The notes: generated by a model not told the origin, from the letters alone. Counted from the first letter of the stretch, positions 45,697 to 55,315 are shown. The stretch: 64,000 nucleotides of DNA from Bacillota bacterium (GCA_023443625.1 JAEZTQ010000008.1:1-64000); one strand, 5' to 3'. Numbers and translations: made by a program.

Positions 45697-45760
45697 TCTG
45701 TTAAAAAAAGATTGAGAAAATTTTTGAGCATGAAAAGATTTCTGTGTCTAACAACAGACA

Positions 45761-45878
45761 GGATAAGTACCCCCATTCATAGGGGTTGGGCAGATGATCA
45801 GCCGATTTTTGAGTGGGTTACTGCAAGCTTGTTTTACGCTACTGCCCGCATCTCCTATGAAAATGGATAAACTTATCC
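45761..45878. repeat. Long imperfect inverted repeat, about 118 bp
   Basis: Outer arms GGATAAGT (45761-45768) and ACTTATCC (45871-45878); next arms CCATTCATAGG and CCTATGAAAATGG; inner arms GGGCAG and CTGCCC. Together they would form one extended hairpin with internal loops. No T run follows directly and no ORF lies inside. It may be a miniature inverted-repeat element or a structured RNA downstream of the preceding gene. No second copy was found in the window. Confidence 0.55.
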
Positions 45879-46130
45879 CTGCGGAAGTTTAAGAAAAAAC
45901 TTAGAAGTAAAACTCAATGGGGCTTTGCCAATAAGTACTTGACACAAACATATATTATTTGGTAATTGATAACAAGAGTTCCCTATGTTAGAATATTTTT
46001 GAGAGTTATTAAGACAAATTCTATGGATATAATAAGATAGATTATACTATTTAAATTATTGGATGGTAGGCAATTGCATAAACTATGATCGTAATTGACT
46101 ATTTGGATGGATAAGAAAGGAGCTGCCAGT
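45879..46130. other. Gap between inverted repeat and methyltransferase gene
   Basis: No gene seen. TTGACA at about 45940 could belong to a promoter, but a -10 box at the right distance is weak. Confidence 0.35.
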
Positions 46131-46901
46131 ATGCAACCATATACCGGGTTTGCTTCTGTATATGATATGTTTATGGACAACGTGCCCTATGAAGAATGGG
46201 CAGATTATGTGCAGAGTTTATTAAAGAAATTCAAGATAGAAAAAGGATTACTTCTTGAGCTTGGTTGTGGTACGGGAAGTATGACAAGAGCTCTTGGGGC
46301 TAAGGGCTTTGATATGATTGGAATTGATAATTCCGAGGAGATGCTTCAGATTGCCAGAGAGAAGAATAGTGACAAGGAGGATGCTATTCTTTATTTATGT
46401 CAGGACATGAGAGAATTTGAGTTATACGGAACGGTATCCGCGGTAATTAGTGTCTGTGACAGTATGAATTATATCCTCACCGAGGATGATTTACTTCGGG
46501 TGTTTCAATTGGTGAATAATTATCTTGATCCTCAGGGGCTATTTGTTTTTGATTTGGACACAATATATGCATATGAGGAGGTTCTTGGAGATAATACCAT
46601 CGCAGAGAACCGAGAAGAGGGAAGCTTTATTTGGGAGAATACTTACTATGAGGAAGAGATGATCAATGAAGTGAATTTATCTTTGTTTATTCCCGAAGAG
46701 AAGGATTTATATCGTAAATATGAAGAAACCCATTATCGTAGAGCCTTTCCTTTAGATACAGTGAAGCGTCTCATTGAGGAAGCAGGTATGGAATGGGTGG
46801 CAATATATGATGCTCTTACAGTGAAAGCGCCTAGTAAGGATTGCGAGAGGGTATATATTATTGCAAGAGAGAAACGACAGGCAGATAAACTATACCTATA
46901 A
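46131..46901 (+). CDS. Class I SAM-dependent methyltransferase
   Basis: A 256-aa enzyme. Motif I is LLELGCGTGSMTRALGAKG (about 43-61), motif II GIDNSEEML, followed by CQDMREF and VISVCDSMNYILTEDDL. This matches the Methyltransf_25 group with an inserted beta-rich C-terminal region, as in YqeM-like or CapN-like clostridial enzymes. The substrate is unknown. The ATG at 46131 follows AAAGGAG by 8 nt; an upstream ATG at 46107 overlaps that site. It stands alone. Confidence 0.8.
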   Translation: MQPYTGFASVYDMFMDNVPYEEWADYVQSLLKKFKIEKGLLLELGCGTGSMTRALGAKGFDMIGIDNSEEMLQIAREKNSDKEDAILYLCQDMREFELYGTVSAVISVCDSMNYILTEDDLLRVFQLVNNYLDPQGLFVFDLDTIYAYEEVLGDNTIAENREEGSFIWENTYYEEEMINEVNLSLFIPEEKDLYRKYEETHYRRAFPLDTVKRLIEEAGMEWVAIYDALTVKAPSKDCERVYIIAREKRQADKLYL

Positions 46902-47165
46902 CTAATGTTTGTGATGTTAATCCATGAAAGAGTATTGTGATACATGGGATATATGCTTCTTAGAGTATTCAGCGAATTGATACAAAATAATAAAAGCACA
47001 TACAGAGTTTCAAGCCATTGTGTTAACTATGGTGTTTCATAGTAATTCATGGTGATGTGTGTATATATTATATTTATTATAGATTGCTTTCTAACACAGT
47101 AATAACATATTAGAAGACAATCATGTGGACAGTGAAAGATACAGAACTAGTAAATGGAGGACTAT

Positions 47166-48038
47166 ATGTCAGATTATATTATACGTGCCAGCGCTGCAGA
47201 CAACCAAATACGTGCCTTTGCAGCAACAACAAGAGATTTAGTGGAATATGCAAGAGATATTCATGGAACAAGCCCCGTAGCTACCGCAGCTCTAGGGAGA
47301 CTTCTTACAGCGGGAGCCATGATGGGTAATATGATGAAGGGTGATAAGGATATTCTAACCCTGCAGATAAAGGGGAACGGGCCTATAGGTGGTCTTACGG
47401 TGACTGCCGATTCCAAGGGTACGGTAAAAGGATATGCCTTTAACCCAGAGGTAATAATTCCTGCTAATGCAAAGGGGAAATTGGATGTGAGTGCAGCCCT
47501 TGGTGCCGGTGTTCTCAGTGTAATAAAGGATATGGGATTAAAGGAACCCTATGTAGGGCAAACCCATCTAGTATCAGGTGAAATTGCTGAGGATCTTACC
47601 TACTATTATGCCACCAGCGAGCAGGTGCCTTCTGTGGTGGCCTTAGGTGTTCTTATGAATAAGGAGAATACTGTAAGAAGAGCGGGAGGTTTTATCCTGC
47701 AATTACTGCCATTTGCTGAGGAGAGTTTGATAGACAGGCTGGAGGAGAAAATCAGCCGCATAAACAGTATCACGACTTTATTAGATAAGGATATGACACC
47801 GGAGATGATATTAGAGGATATCCTAGGGGAATTTGGCTTGGAAATTACAGACAAGATACCTACAGCTTTTGAATGCAATTGCACTAAGGATAGAGTGGAG
47901 AAAGCAATTATATCCATTGGTCGTAAGGATATTGAAGAAATGGTTAATGATAATGAGCCAATTGAGGTAAATTGCCATTTTTGCAGTAAGCATTACCATT
48001 TTTCTATTGATGAGTTGAAGGCTATAATAAATAAATAG
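47166..48038 (+). CDS. hslO: Redox-regulated chaperone Hsp33
   Basis: A 290-aa cytoplasmic holdase that is activated by oxidation. The N-terminal substrate-binding domain has GRLLTAGAMMGNMMKGDKD and IKGNGPIGGLTVTADS. The C-terminal zinc centre has the CxC and CxxC pairs in FECNCTKDR and NCHFCSKHYHF. The ATG at 47166 follows TGGAGG by 6 nt; the longer frame from 47154 overlaps that site. It is flanked by non-coding gaps and is probably transcribed alone. Confidence 0.95.
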   Translation: MSDYIIRASAADNQIRAFAATTRDLVEYARDIHGTSPVATAALGRLLTAGAMMGNMMKGDKDILTLQIKGNGPIGGLTVTADSKGTVKGYAFNPEVIIPANAKGKLDVSAALGAGVLSVIKDMGLKEPYVGQTHLVSGEIAEDLTYYYATSEQVPSVVALGVLMNKENTVRRAGGFILQLLPFAEESLIDRLEEKISRINSITTLLDKDMTPEMILEDILGEFGLEITDKIPTAFECNCTKDRVEKAIISIGRKDIEEMVNDNEPIEVNCHFCSKHYHFSIDELKAIINK

Positions 48039-48229
48039 GGGAAATCACAAAAAAAAGATAAGGTATGCCATTGTCTATGTAAATAATACATTATAAAATT
48101 ACATGACTTTAAAAGGCATACATAAAGATGAGAGTGAAGTAGGACGATTAATAATCGCAATTTGTCCTGTGATGGGGGATACCCTAGAGGCACATTGCTG
48201 TTATTGAAATAATATTATAGGAGGATTAT

Positions 48230-50623
48230 ATGAATTACGGTTATTTTGATGAGAAGAACAAAGAATATGTAATTACCAGACCTGATACTCCAGCACCCTG
48301 GGCCAATTATTTAGGTTCTCCAGAGTATGGTGCCATTGTTTCTAACAATGCAGGCGGTTATAGCTTTGAAAAGAGTGGAGCAAGCGGAAGAATATCCCGC
48401 TATATCTTTAATCAGGAGGATAAACCAGGTAGATATGTATACCTTCGTGACGATGACGATGGTGACTATTGGTCTGCTTCCTGGCAGCCTGTGGGCAAAG
48501 CACTGGATGTATATCAGAATGAATGTCGTCATGGTACAGCCTATACCAGTATCCAAGCAAAGTATTCGGGCATAGAGTCAGAGGTTTTATATTATGTACC
48601 CCTGAATAAGACCCATGAAGTATGGAAGGTTAGCGTTAAAAATAACAGTGACAAACCTCGCAATTTATCAGCCTTTGGTTATATTGAGTTTACCAATGAA
48701 GGCAATTATGAGAATGACCTGGTTAATCTTCAATATACTTTATTTATAACAAAGACCTATTTTAAGGGTAATAAAATTCTGCAGATGATTAATGAAAATC
48801 ATTATAAAAATGCAGAAGGCTCTAACGGCAGAGAACGTTTCTTTGGTTTGGCTGGAGCCAAGGTTGATTCCTACAATGGGGATAAGACCCACTTTATTGG
48901 GAATTATCGAAGCTTTGGAAACCCCATTGCTGTTGAGAACGGCTCCTGTGATAATGTGTTAAACTACAACTCCAATAGCTGTGGTGCCCTACATACAAAA
49001 ATGACCTTACAGCCAGGTGAAAGCAAGGAATTTGTATTCCTCTTAGGACGTAAGAGTGATAAGCAGTCAGCAGAATTACTTCATTATTATGAGGATTTAA
49101 GTGTGATAGACAAGGAGCTGGCAGAGTTGAAGAACTACTGGCATAGCAGGCTGGCTAACTTCCAGGTCAATACCCCTGATGCAGAGTTTAATGCCATGTT
49201 AAATACCTGGAATGCTTTTCAATGCTTTATTACTTTTACCTGGTCAAGAGCCGCATCCTTTATCTATGCAGGCTTAAGAAATGGTTATGGCTACCGAGAT
49301 ACAGTTCAGGATATCCAGGGTATCATTCACCTCGATCCTGAGATGGCCAAGGAAAAGATTATCTTCATGCTATCTGCTCAGGTTAACAATGGCGGAGGAC
49401 TTCCACTTGTTAAGTTTACTCATAATCCAGGTCATGAAGATACACCGGATGATGCTTCCTATGCCCAATCCACAGGACATCCAGCATATCGTGCAGATGA
49501 TGCTCTCTGGCTCTTCCCTACGGTATACAAATATATGGCAGAGACAGGGGACAAGGCATTCTTAGAGGAAGTAATTCCTTATGCCAATAAGGAAGAAGGC
49601 GACGTGTATGATCACTTAAAGAGAGCCATCAACTTCTCCATGGAAAGACTTAGTACCCATAATATGCCTGCTGGCCTTCATGCAGATTGGAATGACTGCC
49701 TAAGACTTGGTAAGAAGGGTGAATCATCCTTTGTAGCATTACAATTGTATTATGCCATGTCTGTCATTCGTGATATTGCTGTGGATAGGCAGGATGCAGA
49801 GTATTTAACATACTTAGATAAAGTACAGACTGAATTAAAGGATACCATTAACGAGCATTGCTGGGAAGGTGACCGATTTGTCCGTGGCTTTAAGGAGGAT
49901 GGTCAGGTCATCGGTTCCAAGAAGGATCCAGAAGCAAGTATGTGGTTAAATCCTCAATCTTGGGCTGTAATCAGTGGATTAGCTACCAAGGAACAGGCAG
50001 AGAAAGCTTTAGAGAGTGTATATAGAGAGTTGAATACCAAGTATGGAGTAAGAACTATGGCACCTTCCTATGTGGATCATGCTTTTGATGGAGCATTGGC
50101 GATTTTATTTAACCCATCCACCAAGGAAAATGGCGGTATCTTCTCCCAGCCTCAGGGATGGATTATCTTAGCGGAAGCTCTCATGGGACACGGTAACCGT
50201 GCTTATGAATACTTTAGAGAATCCTGTCCGGCAGCACAGAATGATAATGCAGAAATTAGAGTTATTGAGCCTTACGCTCATGGTCAGTTTACGGAAGCCA
50301 ATGAAAGTCCCTTCTATGGAAGATCCCATACCCACTGGTTAACAGGAACAGCTACCACAGTGATGGTAGGTTGTGTAGAGGGTATTATGGGTATGAGACC
50401 AGATCTTAATGGCCTTACCATCGCACCTAGCATTCCAAGTGAATGGAAGGAATTTACCATTACAAAGACCTTCCGTGGCAAGAAGCTTAATATTAAGGTG
50501 GAAAACCCCAATGGTGCAGAAGGTGGATACAAAGAGTTCTATGTGAATGGTGTCAAACAAGAGAAAAACTATCTTCCTGCGTCCATGATGAAGGATGTAA
50601 ATGAAATACGATTAGTAATGTAA
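48230..50623 (+). CDS. GH94 cellobiose phosphorylase
   Basis: A 797-aa cytoplasmic glycoside phosphorylase (GH94). It begins MNYGYFDEKNKEYVITRPDTPAPWANYLGS cut in the typical cellobiose-phosphorylase manner, has the beta-sandwich N-domain (about 1-290), a linker helix part and the (alpha/alpha)6 barrel with HADWNDCLRLG at 484-494, which carries the general acid Asp. It would split cellobiose with phosphate into glucose 1-phosphate and glucose, saving ATP. Length fits cellobiose phosphorylases (about 800-810 aa) rather than cellodextrin phosphorylases (longer). AGGAGG precedes the ATG. No cellobiose transporter is adjacent. Confidence 0.88.
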   Translation: MNYGYFDEKNKEYVITRPDTPAPWANYLGSPEYGAIVSNNAGGYSFEKSGASGRISRYIFNQEDKPGRYVYLRDDDDGDYWSASWQPVGKALDVYQNECRHGTAYTSIQAKYSGIESEVLYYVPLNKTHEVWKVSVKNNSDKPRNLSAFGYIEFTNEGNYENDLVNLQYTLFITKTYFKGNKILQMINENHYKNAEGSNGRERFFGLAGAKVDSYNGDKTHFIGNYRSFGNPIAVENGSCDNVLNYNSNSCGALHTKMTLQPGESKEFVFLLGRKSDKQSAELLHYYEDLSVIDKELAELKNYWHSRLANFQVNTPDAEFNAMLNTWNAFQCFITFTWSRAASFIYAGLRNGYGYRDTVQDIQGIIHLDPEMAKEKIIFMLSAQVNNGGGLPLVKFTHNPGHEDTPDDASYAQSTGHPAYRADDALWLFPTVYKYMAETGDKAFLEEVIPYANKEEGDVYDHLKRAINFSMERLSTHNMPAGLHADWNDCLRLGKKGESSFVALQLYYAMSVIRDIAVDRQDAEYLTYLDKVQTELKDTINEHCWEGDRFVRGFKEDGQVIGSKKDPEASMWLNPQSWAVISGLATKEQAEKALESVYRELNTKYGVRTMAPSYVDHAFDGALAILFNPSTKENGGIFSQPQGWIILAEALMGHGNRAYEYFRESCPAAQNDNAEIRVIEPYAHGQFTEANESPFYGRSHTHWLTGTATTVMVGCVEGIMGMRPDLNGLTIAPSIPSEWKEFTITKTFRGKKLNIKVENPNGAEGGYKEFYVNGVKQEKNYLPASMMKDVNEIRLVM

Positions 50624-50636
50624 TCCTATACAAAAC

Positions 50637-50684
50637 GAAGAAGTGCCCTTATGCTACATGCAGCAGAGGGGCACTTCTTCTTTT
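50637..50684 (+). terminator. Terminator after the GH94 gene
   Basis: Stem GAAGAAGTGCCC (50637-50648) with GGGCACTTCTTC (50669-50680), then TTTT. Confidence 0.9.
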
Positions 50685-50823
50685 GAGGTTAAAACCCTGC
50701 CACAGAATATAAAAACAAAGATAATCTAATTAAGAACACCATATTATAGGCTGTGAATATCAAAAGGTAATGACCAGATTATTCGATAAAATCCTACATC
50801 TGAAGAGGTGAAAAGTAATTACT

Positions 50824-50871
50824 TTTATATTTACCAAATTCTGATATTTTATATTTAACAAATCCTGATAT
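50824..50871. repeat. Pair of 24-bp direct repeats upstream of purC
   Basis: Two tandem units, TTTATATTTACCAAATTCTG and TTTATATTTAACAAATCCTG (each followed by ATA), differ at two positions in the part shown. They may be regulator sites or chance AT-rich duplication. Confidence 0.5.
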
Positions 50872-50916
50872 ATAACTTTCACCAAGATTTGTAATGTAAT
50901 AATATGGAGGAAGTCT

Positions 50917-50952
50917 ATGGAAAAATCATTTATAATCAGGGGTAATAAATAG
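50917..50952 (+). CDS. 11-codon ORF with strong RBS in the gap before purC
   Basis: TGGAGG 6 nt before the ATG opens MEKSFIIRGNK, then TAG. A weak hairpin (AGCC/GGCT with TTTT) follows at about 50957-50982. It could be a leader peptide or the remnant of a lost gene. No residue bias points to a known attenuator. Confidence 0.25.
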   Translation: MEKSFIIRGNK

Positions 50953-50982
50953 CATAAATAGCCTTAATATATGGGCTTTTCA

Positions 50983-51089
50983 GCGATTTTTCAAGGGGAA
51001 TAAAGTGATATAAAAGAATGGTTTTTTAATTATAAATTTGTGCATATAGACAAAATTTTGGGTAAACCTGTGAAAACGACAAAATCCTG
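50983..51089. other. Gap before the purC promoter
   Basis: Nothing recognised. No purine (xpt-type) riboswitch, ZTP riboswitch or PurR box was seen between 50624 and purC. Confidence 0.4.
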
Positions 51090-51117
51090 TTGCTAACTCA
51101 CAACCATTTATTATAAT
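51090..51117 (+). promoter_or_regulatory. Probable purC promoter
   Basis: TTGCTA at 51090-51095, 16-bp spacer, TATAAT at 51112-51117. Confidence 0.5.
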
Positions 51118-51202
51118 ATGTAAAGGTAACGAAGGCTTCTCAAAGTATTGCGTACTTCAGTATTATATGAGAAAATCTAGTAAAGGATAGGTGGTAGTTG
51201 CA

Positions 51203-51910
51203 ATGAATAAATTAGACATGCTCTATGAAGGAAAAGCGAAAAAGGTTTTTAAGACAGATGTGGAAGACGTTTATATCGTTGATTATAAGGACGATGCCAC
51301 AGCATTTAACGGACTTAAAAAGGGTACAATTGTAGGTAAGGGTGTTGTCAACAATAGAATGTCAAACCATGTTTTTCGTCTGCTAGAGAAAGAAGGCGTA
51401 CCGACACATTATATTGAGGAGTTAAGTGATCGTGAAACCGCTGTTAAGAAAGTGGAAATAGTTCCTCTTGAGGTTATTATACGTAATGTATCCGCAGGAA
51501 GCTTTGCCAAAAAATTAGGCATGGAGGAAGGCATTAAGTTACAATGTCCAACCTTAGAGTTCTCCTATAAGGATGATGCTTTGGGCGATCCAATGATTAA
51601 TGACTATTATGCAATTGCAATCGGTGTTGCTACAAGAGAAGAAATCGATACAATCACTAAATATGCATTTAAGGTAAATGAGGTGCTATGCAAATATTTT
51701 GAAAGTATCGGCATTGAATTAATTGATTTTAAAATAGAATTTGGTAGAAGCAAAGGACAGATTCTTCTGGCAGATGAAATATCACCGGATACCTGTAGAC
51801 TTTGGGATATTAATACTCGCGAAAAATTAGATAAGGATCGTTTCCGTAGGGATCTTGGCAATGTAGAGGATGCTTATAAGGAAGTGTTTAAGCGTTTAGG
51901 AATAGAATAA
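51203..51910 (+). CDS. purC: SAICAR synthetase PurC
   Basis: A 235-aa enzyme that joins aspartate to CAIR in purine synthesis. It has [13 protein letters not shown] (ATP-binding start), [23 protein letters not shown] and the C-terminal [12 protein letters not shown] motif. An in-frame start at 51191 is possible, but the usual PurC start [13 protein letters not shown] at 51203, behind AGGTGG, is preferred. purF follows 88 bp later, with a terminator-like hairpin between them. Confidence 0.95.
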   Translation: MNKLDMLYEGKAKKVFKTDVEDVYIVDYKDDATAFNGLKKGTIVGKGVVNNRMSNHVFRLLEKEGVPTHYIEELSDRETAVKKVEIVPLEVIIRNVSAGSFAKKLGMEEGIKLQCPTLEFSYKDDALGDPMINDYYAIAIGVATREEIDTITKYAFKVNEVLCKYFESIGIELIDFKIEFGRSKGQILLADEISPDTCRLWDINTREKLDKDRFRRDLGNVEDAYKEVFKRLGIE

Positions 51911-51917
51911 GAATATG

Positions 51918-51953
51918 GGGCTGTTCGAAGTTTAACTTCAGGGCAGCCTTTTG
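51918..51953 (+). terminator. Hairpin with T run between purC and purF
   Basis: GGGCTG-TTC-GAAG pairs with CTTC-AGG-GCAGCC (51918-51948), then TTTTG. It may reduce read-through and set the purC to purF-purB ratio. Confidence 0.7.
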
Positions 51954-51998
51954 TTGGCTAATAATGTTTAGATAGATTGAGAGGATGGATAAGCACTC

Positions 51999-53435
51999 AT
52001 GAATTTAGAAAAGAACAGCTATAGTACTGAAGGATTACATGAAGAATGTGGGGTATTTGGTGTTTATGATCTGGAAGGTAATGATGTAGTATCCACGATT
52101 TATTATGGTTTATTTGCATTACAGCACCGAGGCCAGGAAAGCTGCGGTATAGCAGTAAGCGATACAAAGGGGCCCAAAGGAAAGGTAAATGCCTGGAAGG
52201 GTATGGGTCTTTTAAGTGAAGTATTTACCCCTGAGCACCTGGATAAATTATCAGGAAATATCGGCATAGGTCATGTACGTTATTCTACTGCTGGTGAGAG
52301 CAGTATTCATAACACACAACCATTGGTTTTAAACTATGTGAAGGGTACCTTGGCCCTTGCTCATAATGGTAATCTGGTTAATACACCACAGCTTAGGGAA
52401 GAACTTGAATATACAGGAGCTATTTTTCAAACTACCATAGATACAGAGGTTATTGCCTATCATATTGCCAGAGAAAGATTGAAGTCAGCAACAGTAGAAG
52501 AAGCGGTCTCTAAGGCGATGAAGAAACTAAGGGGTGCGTACTCTCTTGTTATCATGAGTCCCAGAAAATTAATCGGAGCCAGAGATCCCTTTGGATTTCA
52601 TCCTCTCGTTATAGGTAAGAGAAATAACGCTTATATTTTAGCCTCGGAAACAGCTGCCTTAAGTGCCGCTGATGCAGAATTTATACGAGATGTACTTCCT
52701 GGCGAGGTAGTAATGATTGATGATAATGGAATACATTCAGATACCTCTATGTGCGGTTCTAAGGTAGCAAAATGTATTTTTGAATATATTTATTTTGCAA
52801 GACCGGATACACATTTTGATGGTGTTAGTGTTTATAATTCCAGAATTATGGCAGGAAGAATATTAGCACAGTCCTTTCCGGTAGATGCGGATGTGGTAGT
52901 GGGTGTACCGGATTCCGGTAATGCTGCGGCTCTTGGCTATGCCCTAGAATCAAAAATTCCTTTTGGAATGGCCTTTGTCAAAAATAGCTATGTGGGTAGA
53001 ACCTTTATTAAGCCAAAGCAGTCCTTACGTGCTTCCAGTGTACGTATTAAGCTTAATGTCTTACCAGAAGTGGTAGAGGGTAAGAGAGTAGTTATGATTG
53101 ACGATTCCATTGTACGTGGAACTACTAGTGAAAAGATTGTAAAAATGCTTAAAAAGGCTGGAGCTACAGAGGTTCATGTCAGAATTAGCTCTCCACCTTT
53201 TCTATATCCTTGTTATTTTGGAACTGATGTACCTACGGGGGATCAGTTAATCGCCTATAACAATTCCATTGATCAGATTAGGCAGATGATTGGAGCAGAT
53301 TCTCTAGGCTATCTGGCGGTTGAAAGATTAAGTGACATGATTGGTGGGGATACAGGCTTTTGTGATGCTTGTTTTACTGGGAATTACCCCATTGAACCAC
53401 CGAAAGAGGATATACGTGGAGAATTTGAACTATAA
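51999..53435 (+). CDS. purF: Amidophosphoribosyltransferase PurF
   Basis: A 478-aa enzyme for the first step of purine synthesis (PRPP plus glutamine to phosphoribosylamine). The N-terminal Ntn-type glutaminase starts at Cys17 (HEECGVFGVYD), so a 16-residue propeptide must be removed. The PRPP-binding loop is VVMIDDSIVRGTTS. Four cysteines (AKCIFEY, LYPCYFGTD, GFCDACFTGNYP) match the 4Fe-4S ligands of the Bacillus type, which makes the enzyme oxygen-sensitive. GAGAGG lies upstream. purB follows within 50 bp. Confidence 0.96.
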   Translation: MNLEKNSYSTEGLHEECGVFGVYDLEGNDVVSTIYYGLFALQHRGQESCGIAVSDTKGPKGKVNAWKGMGLLSEVFTPEHLDKLSGNIGIGHVRYSTAGESSIHNTQPLVLNYVKGTLALAHNGNLVNTPQLREELEYTGAIFQTTIDTEVIAYHIARERLKSATVEEAVSKAMKKLRGAYSLVIMSPRKLIGARDPFGFHPLVIGKRNNAYILASETAALSAADAEFIRDVLPGEVVMIDDNGIHSDTSMCGSKVAKCIFEYIYFARPDTHFDGVSVYNSRIMAGRILAQSFPVDADVVVGVPDSGNAAALGYALESKIPFGMAFVKNSYVGRTFIKPKQSLRASSVRIKLNVLPEVVEGKRVVMIDDSIVRGTTSEKIVKMLKKAGATEVHVRISSPPFLYPCYFGTDVPTGDQLIAYNNSIDQIRQMIGADSLGYLAVERLSDMIGGDTGFCDACFTGNYPIEPPKEDIRGEFEL

Positions 53436-53484
53436 TATAACTTGAAATGTCCAACAAATAATGATAAAAGAAAGGGGCAGTATC

Positions 53485-54918
53485 ATGAGTAACGACAAGT
53501 ACACGAGTCCTTTATCCGAGAGATATGCCAGTAAGGAAATGCAGTATATCTTTTCACCGGATATGAAGTTTAAAACCTGGAGAAGACTATGGGTAGCTTT
53601 AGCCGAAGGGGAGAAAGAACTTGGATTAAATATAACCCAGGAACAGATTGAGGAGCTTAAAGCTTTCCAGGAGAACATTAACTATGAAGTGGCAAAGGAA
53701 AGAGAAACTTTAGTTCGTCACGATGTTATGTCCCATGTATACGCTTACGGTGAGCAATGTCCAAAGGCAAAGGGAATTATTCATCTGGGAGCGACCTCCT
53801 GTTATGTGGGTGATAATACAGATATTATCCTTATGACAGAAGCCTTAAGATTAGTAAAAAAGAAACTCATTAATGTGATGGCAGAACTTTCAAAGTTTGC
53901 TTTTGAATATCGTGACCTGCCTACTTTAGCCTTTACCCATTTTCAGCCCGCACAGCCTACCACTGTAGGCAAGAGAGCAGCCCTGTGGTTGATGGAATTA
54001 AAATTAGATTACGATGATATCTGCTATCTCCTAGATGGTATGTTACTTCTTGGTTCCAAAGGAACTACGGGAACCCAGGCAAGCTTTTTGGAGTTATTTA
54101 ATGGGGATCATGAGAAGATTAAGAAGTTGGATAAGATCATTGCAGAGAAGATGGGCTATGCTGGATGCTATCCTGTATCGGGACAAACCTATTCCAGGAA
54201 AATAGATTTACGAGTATTAAATGTACTATCTGGTATTGCTGCCAGCGCACATAAATTCTCTAATGATATTCGATTACTTCAGCATCTTAAAGAAATCGAA
54301 GAACCCTTTGAGAAGAACCAGATTGGTTCCTCAGCCATGGCTTATAAGAGAAATCCTATGAGAACGGAGAGAATTGCATCCCTTGCCAATTATGTGATAA
54401 TTGATGCCCTTAATCCCGCAATTACTGCAGCAACCCAGTGGTTTGAAAGAACCTTAGATGATTCAGCAAATAAGCGTATTAGTGTCCCAGAAGCTTTCTT
54501 AGCAGTGGATGGGATTTTAGATTTATATATGAATGTGGTGGACGGATTGGTAGTCTATCCCAAGGTAATTGAAAGACGCCTTATGCAGGAGCTCCCTTTC
54601 ATGGCTACAGAAAACATTATGATGGATGCGGTGAAGGCTGGTGGAGACAGGCAAGAGCTTCATGAGAAAATCCGTACCCTGTCTATGGAAGCGGGTAAGA
54701 ATGTGAAGGAGAAAGGTCTTGAGAATAATCTTCTTGAACTGATTGCAGCAGATCCGGCTTTTAATATGACCATAGAAGAGCTAAAGGCTACCATGGACCC
54801 GGCAAAATATACGGGACGAGCGAAGGAGCAGACGGAGGAATTTATTCAGGAGGTTATCAAACCAATCCTTGAGGAGAATAAAGAGTTACTTGGGTTAAAA
54901 GCAGAGATTAAAGTGTGA
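53485..54918 (+). CDS. purB: Adenylosuccinate lyase PurB
   Basis: A 477-aa fumarase/aspartase-superfamily enzyme acting at two points of purine synthesis (SAICAR to AICAR, adenylosuccinate to AMP). Its family segments are RHDVMSHVYAYGEQ, HLGATSCYVGDNTD, THFQPAQPTTVGKR and the signature loop GSSAMAYKRNPMRTERI. The ATG at 53485 follows AAAGGGGCAG; the frame extends to 53461 without a better site. It is the third gene of the purC-purF-purB group and is followed by a strong terminator. Confidence 0.96.
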   Translation: MSNDKYTSPLSERYASKEMQYIFSPDMKFKTWRRLWVALAEGEKELGLNITQEQIEELKAFQENINYEVAKERETLVRHDVMSHVYAYGEQCPKAKGIIHLGATSCYVGDNTDIILMTEALRLVKKKLINVMAELSKFAFEYRDLPTLAFTHFQPAQPTTVGKRAALWLMELKLDYDDICYLLDGMLLLGSKGTTGTQASFLELFNGDHEKIKKLDKIIAEKMGYAGCYPVSGQTYSRKIDLRVLNVLSGIAASAHKFSNDIRLLQHLKEIEEPFEKNQIGSSAMAYKRNPMRTERIASLANYVIIDALNPAITAATQWFERTLDDSANKRISVPEAFLAVDGILDLYMNVVDGLVVYPKVIERRLMQELPFMATENIMMDAVKAGGDRQELHEKIRTLSMEAGKNVKEKGLENNLLELIAADPAFNMTIEELKATMDPAKYTGRAKEQTEEFIQEVIKPILEENKELLGLKAEIKV

Positions 54919-54990
54919 CAAGAAGATATATTCAAGTAGTTACTTTATTATGGCTGAACCGTAACTACTATATGAATGCCAAGGAGGGAT

Positions 54991-55049
54991 CTTGTGCCTG
55001 AAGTGCAGCTGAGTTAAAGTAAGTTGCACTTCAGGCACAAGTATTTATT
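54991..55049. terminator. Terminator between purB and the HMA-like gene
   Basis: Perfect 17-bp stem (54991-55007 with 55025-55041) with a 17-nt loop, followed by a T-rich run; it lies between converging genes. Confidence 0.85.
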
Positions 55050-55315
55050 TACTCAACCTTACAGCCGATGCTTTCTATTGTTCTACGTATTTCACTTTCT
55101 GCCACTGTCTCATTATAATCAACTTCAACAGTTCCTCGGTGAAGATCGACATTTACCTTCTGAACTCCTCCTAAATTGGCTAGAGCACTTTTTAATTGGG
55201 TTTTTATAGTTGTATTATATAATCCTTCAACATTATAATGTAGATTATTCATTAAGCTTGCCGCCTTTCTTGAACATATTGTTGTTTTCTTAGTATCCAT
55301 AGTATTACACTTCAT
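55049..55315 (-). CDS. HMA-like protein lacking the CxxC metal site
   Basis: An 88-aa protein whose last 65 residues follow the heavy-metal-associated fold: VEGLYNTTIKTQLKSALANL, GVQKVNVDLHRGTVEVDYN and ESEIRRTIESIGCKVE. In copper chaperones and P-type ATPase N-domains the first segment has a CxxC; here it reads GLYNTTIKTQ, with no cysteine, so the usual metal site is missing. Start is uncertain: ATG 55315 has GAGTGAAAG upstream, and the frame reaches 55357. The LysR gene is divergent from it. It may be a non-metal-binding HMA relative or a degenerate gene. Confidence 0.6.
   Translation of the reverse strand: MKCNTMDTKKTTICSRKAASLMNNLHYNVEGLYNTTIKTQLKSALANLGGVQKVNVDLHRGTVEVDYNETVAESEIRRTIESIGCKVE

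Noticed and set aside
47041..47165. Hairpin ACTATG/CATAGT upstream of hslO
   Set aside because: Only 6 bp in AT-rich DNA; no reason to call it regulatory.
50624..51202. Purine or ZTP riboswitch before purC
   Set aside because: The conserved loops of both classes are missing.
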